Assembly: GCA_902787825.1 (NCBI GenBank)
Contig: CADAHS010000001.1
Location: 138,063-202,062 of the forward strand
Reading direction: 5' to 3'
Source of the DNA: an uncultured Ruminococcus sp.
GTDB taxonomy: Bacteria; Bacillota; Clostridia; Oscillospirales; Ruminococcaceae
DNA length: 64,000 nucleotides
The position numbers and the translations under genes are program-made. Positions 35,495 through 44,188 of the stretch are shown here, piece by piece. The notes beneath the pieces were generated by a model. It saw only the letters and a program-made list of their open reading frames with translations. It had not been told where the DNA came from and made no database searches. How positions within the stretch are numbered: position 1 is the first letter of the stretch; every line of letters starts with the position of its first letter.

Positions 35495-35510
35495 TTGTGC
35501 AATAACACAA
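35495..35510 (+). promoter_or_regulatory. TTGTG-N6-CACAA inverted repeat before the glycan locus promoter
   Basis: A perfect 5 bp inverted repeat ends 17 bases before the -35 box at 35528. The half-sites resemble those of Rex (TTGTG...CACAA), but the spacing is two bases shorter than the Rex consensus. It may be an operator. Confidence 0.3.
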
Positions 35511-35527
35511 AAATAGGCATAAATATG

Positions 35528-35556
35528 TTGACATCAAAGGCATTTTGTAGTATCAT
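35528..35556 (+). promoter_or_regulatory. Promoter for the glycan locus
   Basis: TTGACA (35528-35533) and TATCAT (35551-35556) are 17 bases apart. The transcript leader is about 68 bases. Between tRNA-Leu and this promoter I see only short inverted repeats and no gene. Confidence 0.7.
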
Positions 35557-35630
35557 TATATAGTAAATAATTATGTTCTTTTGACTATATGTGTAATGTT
35601 TGAATAAATATAAAGGATTGGTTCAGTATA

Positions 35631-36839
35631 ATGATGAATATACCTTTTTCTCCCCCGGATATTTCAGATAAGGATATCGGGGAAGTCGTCAGTGCTTTAA
35701 AGTCAGGTTGGATCACTACAGGTCCAAGAACAAAACAGTTTGAAAAGAATATCGCTCAGTTTGTTGGAACAAATAAAGCCTGCTGCCTTAATTCACAGAC
35801 TGCCTGCGCTGAAATGGCTCTGAGATTGCTTGACATAGGTGAGGGCGATGAGGTCATAACAACTGCTTATACCTATACTGCGACTGCTTCTGTGGTGTGC
35901 CACGTCGGTGCAAAGCTCGTTCTTGTCGATACTCAGAAAGACAGCCTTGAGATGGACTATGATGCGCTTGAAAAAGCGATCAATGAAAAAACTAAGGTCG
36001 TAATTCCGGTAGACCTTGCCGGTGTTCCCTGCGACTATGACAGGATCTTTGATATCGTTGAGAGAAAAAAGTCTCTGTTCAGACCTGTAAATGAGCTTCA
36101 GGAAGCTATAGGCAGAGTCAGTGTAAATGCAGATACAGCACACGCTTTTGGTGCAAAGCGCAAAGGTGTAATGTGCGGAAATATCGGAGATTTCAGCTCG
36201 TTCAGTTTCCACGCTGTTAAAAATCTTACTACAGCTGAGGGCGGCGCACTGACATGGAGAACTATAAATGGATTTGATGATGAGCAGATCTATAAAAAGC
36301 TTCAGCTTTTCAGTCTTCATGGTCAGAATAAGGACGCACTTGCAAAAACTAAGCTCGGCGCATGGGAATATGATATTATCGGAACATGGTATAAATGCAA
36401 TATGACAGATGTTGCCGCTGCACTTGGACTTGTTCAGCTTGAAAGATATCCTCAGCTGCTGAAACGCCGCAAGGAAATTACAGATTATTATGACAGCAGG
36501 TTTAAGTCCGCAGGAATTGGCGTTCTTGAGCATTTTACTGATGAGTATAGTTCCTCCTGTCATCTGTATCTTACAAGAGTTCCGGGAATTACTCATGAAC
36601 AGCGAAATGAGATAATTGCTAAAATGTCTGAATGTGGCGTAGCGACAAATGTGCATTATAAACCTTTGCCGCTGTTTACTGCGTATAAGCAGCTTGGATT
36701 TGATATTAATGATTATCCGAACGCTTATGCTGATTATGCAAATGAAATAACACTTCCTCTTCACACTTGCCTTACAGATGAGCAGACAGAGTATGTTGCG
36801 GATTGTTATTTAAAAATCGTTAAGGAGTATCTTTATTGA
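35631..36839 (+). CDS. DegT/DnrJ/EryC1 family sugar aminotransferase
   Basis: A 402-residue PLP enzyme of the sugar aminotransferase family, which transfers an amino group from glutamate to a keto-sugar nucleotide. The start is IPFSPPDISDKDIGEVVSAL with GWITTGPRTKQFE. The cofactor lysine is in SFHAVKNLTTAEGGAL near residue 200, and DTAHAFGAK near 170 gives the pyridine-contacting aspartate. No 4,6-dehydratase that would make its usual 4-keto substrate lies in the locus, so the substrate is made elsewhere or differs. The ribosome site is weak. It is the first gene of the glycan operon and overlaps the next by four bases. Confidence 0.9.
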   Translation: MMNIPFSPPDISDKDIGEVVSALKSGWITTGPRTKQFEKNIAQFVGTNKACCLNSQTACAEMALRLLDIGEGDEVITTAYTYTATASVVCHVGAKLVLVDTQKDSLEMDYDALEKAINEKTKVVIPVDLAGVPCDYDRIFDIVERKKSLFRPVNELQEAIGRVSVNADTAHAFGAKRKGVMCGNIGDFSSFSFHAVKNLTTAEGGALTWRTINGFDDEQIYKKLQLFSLHGQNKDALAKTKLGAWEYDIIGTWYKCNMTDVAAALGLVQLERYPQLLKRRKEITDYYDSRFKSAGIGVLEHFTDEYSSSCHLYLTRVPGITHEQRNEIIAKMSECGVATNVHYKPLPLFTAYKQLGFDINDYPNAYADYANEITLPLHTCLTDEQTEYVADCYLKIVKEYLY

Positions 36840-37573
36840 AAAAATGGGAGCAGCTTCCCGAGGAAATGAGAGTTCCTCAGGTCAGAAAGTATTATAATAT
36901 CCTTCAAAAAAAATGGTTCAGCCTTGCAGTGAAACGAACATTTGACATCGTTGCATCTGCATTATTGTTGATCCTGCTGTCTCCGGTGTTTATCATCATA
37001 GCAGTAGCTATCAAGAAAGACTCAGATGGTCCGGTCTTTTTCAGGCAGGAAAGAGTCACGAGGTATGCGAAGCGTTTCAGGATCTTCAAGTTCAGAACAA
37101 TGGTGAACAATGCCGATAAAATGGGCACTCAGGTCACCGTAGGTAACGATTCAAGGATCACCAGGGTCGGTAGTAAGATAAGAAAATATCGCCTTGATGA
37201 GATAAGCCAGCTGATCGACGTTTTTCGTGGTACGATGACATTTGTTGGCACACGCCCAGAAGTACCGAAGTACGTTGAAAAATATACTCCGGAAATGAGA
37301 GCGACTCTTCTTCTTCCGGCGGGCATCACCTCTGAAGCAAGTATCAATTATAAGGACGAGGATATGCTCCTTGAAAATGCCGTTGATGTTGACAAGACTT
37401 ATGTTGAAAAGATACTCCCCGAAAAGATGAAGTATAATCTTAGATCTATCAGGGAATTCAGCCTGATGAATGAACTCAGAATTATGATAAAAACTGTTTT
37501 TGCGGTGGTCGGCATTGACCTTTCGGGAAACAGAAAAAAGAAAAAATATGTTCCGTGTGAACGGAGGAAATAG
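36836..37573 (+). CDS. Initiating sugar-phosphate transferase (PglC/WbaP-type)
   Basis: A 245-residue membrane phosphoglycosyl transferase that places the first sugar-phosphate on undecaprenyl phosphate. After about 30 residues comes one hydrophobic segment (ASALLLILLSPVFIIIAVAI, about 41-60). The catalytic domain follows, with GPVFFRQERVTRYAKRFRIF, FRTM, the RLDEISQL motif and VGTRPEVPKYV. It lacks the extra N-terminal helices of WbaP and so resembles the small monotopic PglC class. TTG 36836 follows AAGGAG, and the preceding gene's stop overlaps it. Its presence marks this locus as making a lipid-linked glycan. Confidence 0.92.
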   Translation: MKKWEQLPEEMRVPQVRKYYNILQKKWFSLAVKRTFDIVASALLLILLSPVFIIIAVAIKKDSDGPVFFRQERVTRYAKRFRIFKFRTMVNNADKMGTQVTVGNDSRITRVGSKIRKYRLDEISQLIDVFRGTMTFVGTRPEVPKYVEKYTPEMRATLLLPAGITSEASINYKDEDMLLENAVDVDKTYVEKILPEKMKYNLRSIREFSLMNELRIMIKTVFAVVGIDLSGNRKKKKYVPCERRK

Positions 37574-37576
37574 TAT

Positions 37577-38698
37577 ATGTTTAAGGTTTGTCATGTTACA
37601 AGTGCTCATAAAAGCAGTGATGTAAGAATTTTTGAAAAAGAATGTACTTCACTTGCAAAAAATCCGAACTATAAAGTTTATCTCGTGGCTCAGGGCGAAA
37701 GCTATGTGAAGAATAATGTTCGTGTTATCGGTGTCGGAGAGATGCCTTCTTCAAGGAAAGAGAGAATGTTTGAATTATCTAAAAAAGTTGCCGCAAAGGC
37801 TTTGAAGGTTGATGCCGATATCTATCATTTCCACGATCCGGAGCTTTTGCAGTATGTCGGCACTTTTGTCAAAAAGGGAAAGAAGGTCATTTTCGACTCC
37901 CACGAGGACGTTGCTGACAGCATTCTTGATAAGACATATATGCCATATGCAGTGCGTGTGTGCGCAAGAACGGTTTATACTACGATAGAAAAGCTTGTGC
38001 TGAAAAAGTGCAGCTACATAATTGCGTGTACACCGCACGTTGTTGCAAATCTCAAGAAGTATAACCCTAATGTGGCTATGATAACAAACTATCCTATCGT
38101 TGATGATGAGTTTGAAAAACAGTTTGCTGGCTGCGAAAAAAATATCAGGACGCTTTTCTTTGCAGGCGGACTTCAGCAGCAGTGGTCGCATAAAACAATA
38201 ATCAATGCTATTGCCGATCTTGATGGCGTAACATACGATCTTTACGGCAATGCTGATGAAGGCTATCTTGAAACGATCAACTGCCTCGAGGGTTGGAAGA
38301 AAGTAAATTATCACGGCGCTGCACCATTTGCTGAAGTTCAGCAGGCTATGCGCAAAGCCGGTATAGGTATGGCTCTTCTCAAACCAAGTCACAATACCGG
38401 CGGATATGTCGGAACACTTAGTAATACAAAACTTTTTGAAACGATGAATGCCGGGATACCGGTCATTGCCTCTGACTTTAAACTCTGGAAAAAGATCGTT
38501 GAGGGCAATAATGTCGGGATCTGTATTAAACATGATGATGAGCAGGCTCTCAGAGATGCTGTGCTTAAACTTATAGATGATCCGCAGCTGTATAAGCAGA
38601 TGGGCGAGAACGGAAAAAGACTTGCAAGAGAAAAGTATAACTGGGCTTCTCAGGAGAAAAAACTCCTTGCAGTCTATAAACAGATCCTCGGTGAGTGA
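37577..38698 (+). CDS. Glycosyltransferase family 4, first
   Basis: A 373-residue GT-B glycosyltransferase of the GT4 type. The N-terminal half has CHVTSAHKSSDVRIFEKEC and YHFHDPELL, and the C-terminal half has GGYVGTLSNTKLFETMNAGI with the donor-binding E-x7-E region, then GNNVGICI. It should add the second sugar to the lipid-linked product of the preceding transferase. Donor and acceptor cannot be read from sequence. It starts three bases after the sugar-phosphate transferase gene. Confidence 0.9.
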   Translation: MFKVCHVTSAHKSSDVRIFEKECTSLAKNPNYKVYLVAQGESYVKNNVRVIGVGEMPSSRKERMFELSKKVAAKALKVDADIYHFHDPELLQYVGTFVKKGKKVIFDSHEDVADSILDKTYMPYAVRVCARTVYTTIEKLVLKKCSYIIACTPHVVANLKKYNPNVAMITNYPIVDDEFEKQFAGCEKNIRTLFFAGGLQQQWSHKTIINAIADLDGVTYDLYGNADEGYLETINCLEGWKKVNYHGAAPFAEVQQAMRKAGIGMALLKPSHNTGGYVGTLSNTKLFETMNAGIPVIASDFKLWKKIVEGNNVGICIKHDDEQALRDAVLKLIDDPQLYKQMGENGKRLAREKYNWASQEKKLLAVYKQILGE

Positions 38699-38699
38699 T

Positions 38700-39845
38700 A
38701 TGGTTTCCGGAAAGGGTGAAAAAGCCTTGAAGATACTTGTTTGTGCAAGAGGGTATAATTCAGGCTCCGAGAATAATATCGGTAATTTTGAGCTGGATCA
38801 GGCTAAGGCTCTTAAAGCAGCAGGCTGTGATGTCAGGATAGCTTCTTTGGATCTCAGATCTCCCAGACGTCGCAGACCACTCGGAATAAAGAAGTTTGCT
38901 CTTGAAAAAATGCGTTGTGTTACAGCAAATTATTTTGCCAGTATCCTGCCGGGTTCTCTTGAGGATAAAATGGGCAGACACGCTGCCAAAAAAGCTTTTG
39001 AGTATATTTGTAAGGACGGCTGGAAACCTGATGTGATACACGCTCATTTTACAGAGATCGCAAACGCTTTTGCAGATGTTGCAAATTCAAGCGGTGCAAA
39101 ATTTGTGATAACTGAGCATTCGTCACTTATGAATTCTGCCACGTCAGATCTGAAGTCGCTGAGACAGGCAAAGTACAGCTATCCCAAAGCTGATAGGGTG
39201 ATCGCAGTCAGCTCTGTACTTGCGCATAATATTGAGAAAAACGTGGGCGTTCATACCTGCGTTATTGGTAATGTTCTTGATGCGGCAAGCTTTAATAGAC
39301 CTGCAAAGGGAAGCACTGATAATATCTTCAGATTTGTTTCCTGCGGTAATCTTGTTGAGATCAAACGTTTTGACGTGCTGCTTAAAGCCTTTGAAAAGCT
39401 TGAAGATAGATCTGCTCAGCTTACGATCTTCGGCGATGGTGTGCTTGAGGCACAGTTAAGATCGCTCGCCGCCTCTCTCGGACTTGATTCGAGGGTGTTT
39501 TTCAAGGGAAGACAGCCAAGAGATGTTTTGGCAAAAGAGTATGAGAAAAGTGATGCATTTGTTCTTGCATCAAGATCTGAGACATTTGGTGTTGCCTTTA
39601 TTGAAGCTATGAGCATGGGTCTGCCTGTGATAGCAACAAAATGCGGCGGACCACAGGATTATGTAAATGAATCAAACGGAAGGCTTGCTGAGATCAATGA
39701 CCCTGATTCGCTTGCACAGCAGATGAGCTTTGTTATGAAAAACAAAGATAAGTTTGACAGCAAATTGATAATGGAAGGTATCATTGATAAGTATTCTCCT
39801 AAGAGTATAGCTCGTCAGTTGGTCGATCTGTACAAGGGACTTTGA
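38700..39845 (+). CDS. Glycosyltransferase family 4, second
   Basis: A GT4 enzyme of 381 residues if started at ATG 38700. A TTG at 38727, preceded by AAAGGG, is an alternative and would give 372 residues beginning at LKILVCARG. The C-terminal domain has FVSCGNLVEIKRFDVLLKAF, LTIFGDGVLE and the donor-site ASRSETFGVAFIEAMSMGLP with CGGPQDYV. It would add the third residue to the growing glycan. There is no third glycosyltransferase and no polymerase in the locus, so a short oligosaccharide is likely unless other genes contribute. Confidence 0.9.
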   Translation: MVSGKGEKALKILVCARGYNSGSENNIGNFELDQAKALKAAGCDVRIASLDLRSPRRRRPLGIKKFALEKMRCVTANYFASILPGSLEDKMGRHAAKKAFEYICKDGWKPDVIHAHFTEIANAFADVANSSGAKFVITEHSSLMNSATSDLKSLRQAKYSYPKADRVIAVSSVLAHNIEKNVGVHTCVIGNVLDAASFNRPAKGSTDNIFRFVSCGNLVEIKRFDVLLKAFEKLEDRSAQLTIFGDGVLEAQLRSLAASLGLDSRVFFKGRQPRDVLAKEYEKSDAFVLASRSETFGVAFIEAMSMGLPVIATKCGGPQDYVNESNGRLAEINDPDSLAQQMSFVMKNKDKFDSKLIMEGIIDKYSPKSIARQLVDLYKGL

Positions 39846-39896
39846 TCAGTCCGGGATTTTGTAAATTAATAAATTCATATAATGAGGGTGAAAGCT

Positions 39897-41210
39897 TTGA
39901 AACAGGAATTGCTTAAAAAGATCGAGGAAAGAACAATCGTTGCAGGCGTAGTAGGACTTGGATATGTCGGACTTCCGCTTGCAGTTGAGAAGGCTAAGGC
40001 AGGCTTCAAGACGATCGGCTTTGATGTTCAGAAGGCAAAGGTCGATATGGTAAATGAAGGTCACAACTACATCGGAGATGTTGTTGATTCTGATCTTGCC
40101 GATCTGGTGAAGAATAAAAGGCTTGAGGCTACTACCGATTTCAGCTTTATCAAAGATGTAGATTTTGTTGCCATCTGTGTTCCTACACCGCTTGATGAGC
40201 ATCAGGAACCGGATATCAGCTATGTCCGTGATTCGTCAATAGCTGTGTCTAAGTATCTGAAAAAAGGTACTATGGTCGTTCTGGAATCAACCACATATCC
40301 CGGAACTACACAGGAGCTTATAAAGCCTATACTTGAAGAGGGCTCGGGACTTAAATGTGGCGAAGATTTTTATCTTGGCTTCAGTCCGGAGAGAGTTGAT
40401 CCGGGCAATCTGATCTATAAAACAAAAAATACACCTAAAGTCGTCGGTGCTATCGGTGACGACGCTGCTGAGGTCATTTCTGCTATGTACCGTGCAGTGC
40501 TTGACGGTGAAGTTTACACGGTAACTGATCCCGCTGTTGCTGAAATGGAAAAGATCCTTGAAAATACATATCGTAATATCAACATCGGTCTTGTTAACGA
40601 GCTTAGCAGACTGTGCAAGGAAATGAATATATCCGTCTGGGACGTTATAGATGCAGCAAAGACTAAACCATATGGATTCCAGGCGTTTTATCCCGGACCG
40701 GGACTCGGCGGACACTGTATACCTCTTGACCCATACTACTTAACTTGGAAAGCTCGTGAGTATGGCTTCCATACAACTCTTATCGAAAACAGTATGGTCA
40801 TAAATGACAGCCAGCCTGCTTATTGTGTTGAAAGAGCAATGCATATCCTCAACAGACATAAGAAGGCTATCAACGGAGCAAAAGTGCTTGTTCTTGGTGT
40901 TGCTTATAAGCAGGATATTGATGATTACAGAGAAAGCCCGGCAATAAGGGTCATCAAAGAGCTTAAAAAGGTTGGCGCAGATGTAAGCTATTACGATCCA
41001 TGGGTACCTGAATTCAAGGGCTATGGCGAAAGCGGAAAGAGCATTGCTGAACTTACAGCGGATGTTGTAAAGAATGCAGATCTTGTTATGATCACCTGCG
41101 CTCATACAAACGTTGATTATCAGATGGTTCAGCAAAACGCTAAGGCTATATTTGACACAAAGAACGTTATGAAGAATATCCAGCCAAGAGATAATATCGA
41201 AGTGCTTTGA
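39897..41210 (+). CDS. Nucleotide-sugar 6-dehydrogenase (WbpA/WecC type)
   Basis: About 437 residues; an NAD-dependent enzyme oxidising C6 of a UDP-sugar to the uronate. The Rossmann loop is VVGLGYVGLPLAVEKA, the catalytic cysteine is in GPGLGGHCIPLDPYY near residue 265, and the C-terminal domain contains YKQDIDDYRESPAIRVI. By the company it keeps (the next three genes) the substrate is probably UDP-GlcNAc, giving UDP-GlcNAcA. I place the start at TTG 39897, six bases after GAGGGTG; an ATG at 39882 lacks a ribosome site. Confidence 0.92.
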   Translation: MKQELLKKIEERTIVAGVVGLGYVGLPLAVEKAKAGFKTIGFDVQKAKVDMVNEGHNYIGDVVDSDLADLVKNKRLEATTDFSFIKDVDFVAICVPTPLDEHQEPDISYVRDSSIAVSKYLKKGTMVVLESTTYPGTTQELIKPILEEGSGLKCGEDFYLGFSPERVDPGNLIYKTKNTPKVVGAIGDDAAEVISAMYRAVLDGEVYTVTDPAVAEMEKILENTYRNINIGLVNELSRLCKEMNISVWDVIDAAKTKPYGFQAFYPGPGLGGHCIPLDPYYLTWKAREYGFHTTLIENSMVINDSQPAYCVERAMHILNRHKKAINGAKVLVLGVAYKQDIDDYRESPAIRVIKELKKVGADVSYYDPWVPEFKGYGESGKSIAELTADVVKNADLVMITCAHTNVDYQMVQQNAKAIFDTKNVMKNIQPRDNIEVL

Positions 41211-41230
41211 TCACGGGGGATTTGAAAAAT

Positions 41231-42310
41231 ATGAAATATGCTTTGATAGGCTGTGGAAGAATATCCACCAATCATATAAAAGCAGCTGTGAATAACAGTT
41301 CCATGCTTGAATTGTCAGCAGTCTGTGATATCGTTCCGGAAAGAATGCAGCAGCTTCTTGAAAAGCACGGACTTGAAAATGATGACAGCATCAAAAGATA
41401 TACAGATTATAAGGTAATGATCGAGGAGATCGCCCCTGAGCTTGTAAGCATCGCTACAGAGAGCGGTTCTCACGCAGAGATAGCACTTTATTGTATTGAT
41501 AAAGGCATAAATGTGATTATTGAAAAGCCGATGGCTATGAGTATGGCAGATGCTGATGAGATAATCAGACGTTCGCAGCTAAAGCACGTTAAGGTCTGTG
41601 CCTGTCACCAGAACAGATTCAATGTTGCGGTTCAAAAGACAAGAAAAGCACTTGAATCAGGTCGATTCGGCAGGCTTTCACATGGATCTGTCCATGTTCG
41701 CTGGAACAGGAACCAAAGCTATTATGACCAAGCAAAATGGCGTGGAACATGGGCTGAGGACGGCGGCTGCCTTATGAATCAGTGTATCCATGGCATTGAC
41801 CTGCTCCGTTGGATGTTCGGTAACGAGGTCGATGAAGTCTACGGAACAACAAGACAGCAGTTCCACAATTATCTTGAAGCCGAGGACGTTGGAATGGCTG
41901 TCGTGAAGTTCAAAAACGGTGCTGTTGCTACTATTGAGGGTACTACGAATGTTTACCCGAAAAATCTTGAAGAAACACTTTATATATTTGGCGAAAAAGG
42001 TACGGTCAAGATTGGAGGAACGTCAACAAATAATATTGATGTCTGGGATTTTGCAGACGAAACTGACGGCGATCTTGAGAACAAAGGTCTTAAAGAAGCA
42101 ACCAGCAACGTCTACGGCAACGGGCATACAAGCCTTTTTGCTGATGTCATTGATGCTATCAATAACGACAGAGCACCATATATAGATGCCATTGCCGGAA
42201 GAAATGCTCTTGAAATGATACTTGCAATATATAAAAGTCAGAAAACAGGAGAGCCGGTAAAGCTGCCTCTGAAAGACTTTGCAAGTATTGATATGAAAGG
42301 AGAATTCTGA
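41231..42310 (+). CDS. Gfo/Idh/MocA oxidoreductase (WbpB type)
   Basis: A 359-residue NAD-dependent sugar dehydrogenase. The Rossmann start is YALIGCGRISTNHIKAA and the family EKP motif is in IEKPMAMSMADADEI near residue 100. The catalytic-domain motif GGCLMNQCIHGIDLLRW lies near 180. In the WbpA-B-D-E pathway this step oxidises C3 of UDP-GlcNAcA to the 3-keto sugar. ATG 41231 has GGGGGA ten bases before it; the reading frame opens earlier at 41207. The stop overlaps the following acetyltransferase start. Confidence 0.9.
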   Translation: MKYALIGCGRISTNHIKAAVNNSSMLELSAVCDIVPERMQQLLEKHGLENDDSIKRYTDYKVMIEEIAPELVSIATESGSHAEIALYCIDKGINVIIEKPMAMSMADADEIIRRSQLKHVKVCACHQNRFNVAVQKTRKALESGRFGRLSHGSVHVRWNRNQSYYDQAKWRGTWAEDGGCLMNQCIHGIDLLRWMFGNEVDEVYGTTRQQFHNYLEAEDVGMAVVKFKNGAVATIEGTTNVYPKNLEETLYIFGEKGTVKIGGTSTNNIDVWDFADETDGDLENKGLKEATSNVYGNGHTSLFADVIDAINNDRAPYIDAIAGRNALEMILAIYKSQKTGEPVKLPLKDFASIDMKGEF

Positions 42311-42876
42311 TGCCTGAGTACTTTGTACACGAGTCAAGCTATGTCGATGATGATGTTACGATAGGCAAAGGCACGAAAATCTGGCACTTTTGTCATGTTC
42401 AGTCTGGTGCGGTCATTGGAGAATACTGCTCATTCGGACAGAATGTAAACGTTTCAAACAATGTTAAAGTCGGAGATCATGTTAAAGTACAGAATAATGT
42501 TTCAATTTATGAGGGCGTTGAGCTTGAGGATAACGTGTTCTGTGGTCCATCATGCGTTTTTACAAATGATCTGACTCCGAGAGCAAGATATCCCAAGGGC
42601 AGAGCAGGATATAAAAAGACTATTGTTAAGCACGATGCAACTATTGGCGCAAATGCAACGATTGTTTGCGGACATACTCTTGGTGAGTTCTGTACAGTTG
42701 CAGCCGGGGCAGTAGTTACAAAGGACGTTGCCCCACACGCTCTTGTTGCCGGAGTCCCGGCAAAACAGATCGGCTGGACGTGTGAATGCGGACAGGTACT
42801 TGATGAGCATTTTGAGTGTCCTGATTGCGGAAGAAAATTTGAGAAGAGATCAGAAACGATCTTTGAGGTGAAATAA
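42310..42876 (+). CDS. Left-handed beta-helix N-acetyltransferase (WbpD type) with zinc ribbon
   Basis: A 188-residue hexapeptide-repeat acetyltransferase that would acetylate the 3-amino group of UDP-GlcNAc(3NH2)A. Imperfect hexapeptide turns run from about residue 10 to 150 (IGKGTKIW, IGEYCSFG, VGDHVKVQ, LGEFCTVAAGAVV), and VAGVPAKQIGW closes the helix. The last 30 residues add a four-cysteine zinc ribbon (CECG and CPDCG), which the plain WbpD enzyme does not need. GAAAGGAG precedes the ATG, inside the previous gene. Confidence 0.9.
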   Translation: MPEYFVHESSYVDDDVTIGKGTKIWHFCHVQSGAVIGEYCSFGQNVNVSNNVKVGDHVKVQNNVSIYEGVELEDNVFCGPSCVFTNDLTPRARYPKGRAGYKKTIVKHDATIGANATIVCGHTLGEFCTVAAGAVVTKDVAPHALVAGVPAKQIGWTCECGQVLDEHFECPDCGRKFEKRSETIFEVK

Positions 42877-44019
42877 ATGGAATTCAGGGATCTGAAAAAA
42901 CAGTACCAGGTGTTGAAAAAAGATATTGACAATGCGGTTCAGAGTCTGTGTGAAAATGCGCAGTTCATTGGCGGTGCACCCGTTAAAGAGCTTGAATCTG
43001 CATTGGCGGATTATGTCGGAGTAAAGCATTGCATAACCTGTGCAAATGGTACAGATGCCCTTTCCCTTGCAGCAATGGCTTGGGGCATTGGTCCGGGTGA
43101 TGCGGTATTCGTGCCTGATTTTACATACTTTGCAAGTGGTGAGATCGTTGCTTTTGAGGGTGCAACCCCTATTTTCGTTGATGTTTGCAAGGATACTTAT
43201 AATATCGACCCGGATAAGCTTGAAATAGCTATTTCTCAGGTGAAAAAAGAAGGTAAACTCAAACCAAAAGCAGTTATAGCTGTTGATCTTTTCGGTTTGC
43301 CTGCTGATTTTGACAGGATAAGCACGATATGTAGGAACAATGACCTTTTGCTTCTTGAGGACGGCGCCCAGGGCTTTGGCGGAAGCTTGAATGAAAAGAG
43401 AGCTTGCAGCTTCGGAGACATATCGACCACAAGCTTTTTCCCTGCAAAGCCGCTCGGCTGCTACGGCGATGGAGGAGCTGTTTTTACAAACAATGATGAA
43501 TGGGCTGATCTTATCAGAAGCTATGCTGTGCACGGGAAGGGAAGCAGCAAGTATGATAATATCCGTGTTGGTGTAAATAGCCGTCTTGATAGCATTCAGG
43601 CTGCTATACTTGGTGTAAAGTTCAAAGCCTTTAAAGATTATGAGCTGAAAGACGTGAACAAAGTTGCAGATAAATACACCGAGTTTCTTACCGCAGGCGG
43701 TGCAAAGGAGAAAGGCTTGACACCTCCTGTTGTTCATGAAGGCTTTTATAGCAGCTGGGCGCAGTATACTATTCAGCTGCCTCAGTCCGTTGACCGTGAA
43801 AAGCTCCAGAATGAGCTTAAAGCACAGGGAATACCTACAATGATCTATTATATTAAACCTATGCATTGTCAGGGTGCATTCGACGGTACACGCAGCAGCA
43901 TCGCTGATTGCCCTGTAACAGAGAATATTTGTAAATACGTCCTTAGCCTTCCTCTTGATCCTTATAAGACAGAGGAAGATGTAAGGTTTGTTACACAAAG
44001 CCTTTTAAAGCAATTATAA
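42877..44019 (+). CDS. DegT-type 3-keto-sugar aminotransferase (WbpE type)
   Basis: A 380-residue PLP aminotransferase. The substrate start is MEFRDLKKQYQVLKKDID, the cofactor lysine is in TSFFPAKPLGCYGDGGAVF near residue 190, and EDGAQGFGG near 164 holds the pyridine aspartate. Its position after the 6-dehydrogenase, C3 oxidase and acetyltransferase fits the WbpE step that forms UDP-GlcNAc(3NH2)A. The four genes would convert UDP-GlcNAc to UDP-2,3-diacetamido-2,3-dideoxy-glucuronate. It starts directly after the preceding stop, with GAGGTG upstream, and a terminator follows. Confidence 0.92.
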   Translation: MEFRDLKKQYQVLKKDIDNAVQSLCENAQFIGGAPVKELESALADYVGVKHCITCANGTDALSLAAMAWGIGPGDAVFVPDFTYFASGEIVAFEGATPIFVDVCKDTYNIDPDKLEIAISQVKKEGKLKPKAVIAVDLFGLPADFDRISTICRNNDLLLLEDGAQGFGGSLNEKRACSFGDISTTSFFPAKPLGCYGDGGAVFTNNDEWADLIRSYAVHGKGSSKYDNIRVGVNSRLDSIQAAILGVKFKAFKDYELKDVNKVADKYTEFLTAGGAKEKGLTPPVVHEGFYSSWAQYTIQLPQSVDREKLQNELKAQGIPTMIYYIKPMHCQGAFDGTRSSIADCPVTENICKYVLSLPLDPYKTEEDVRFVTQSLLKQL

Positions 44020-44027
44020 TTATATTT

Positions 44028-44062
44028 AGCGTCTGCCTGTCGTCCGGGTGGACGCTTTTTTG
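44028..44062 (+). terminator. Terminator of the glycan operon
   Basis: AGCGTC (44028-44033) pairs with GACGCT (44051-44056), followed by TTTTT. An inner CGTCC/GGACG pairing is an alternative fold. Confidence 0.8.
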
Positions 44063-44112
44063 TAAGTGTGTTAAAAAAAGTTGTATACACAGTAATTTTT
44101 TGCTCAAAACAC

Positions 44113-44141
44113 TTGTAATTTCGCTCGTTTTTTGTTATAAT
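44113..44141 (+). promoter_or_regulatory. Promoter for lepB
   Basis: TTGTAA (44113-44118) and TATAAT (44136-44141) are 17 bases apart, 48 bases before the start at 44189. Confidence 0.6.
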
Positions 44142-44188
44142 ATTATCTTGTAGAATTATTGAAAAATCATTTGATGAGGTCAGATACT

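Noticed and set aside
35793..36764. A 323-codon minus-strand frame opposite the aminotransferase, and a 382-codon one at 42850-43998
   Set aside because: Both mirror well-conserved PLP enzymes on the plus strand and have Cys/Ser/Ile-rich translations without domains.
38577..38700. A 41-residue extension of the second GT4 protein into the first GT4 gene
   Set aside because: The extension lacks a start with a ribosome site and translates the end of the upstream gene in another frame.
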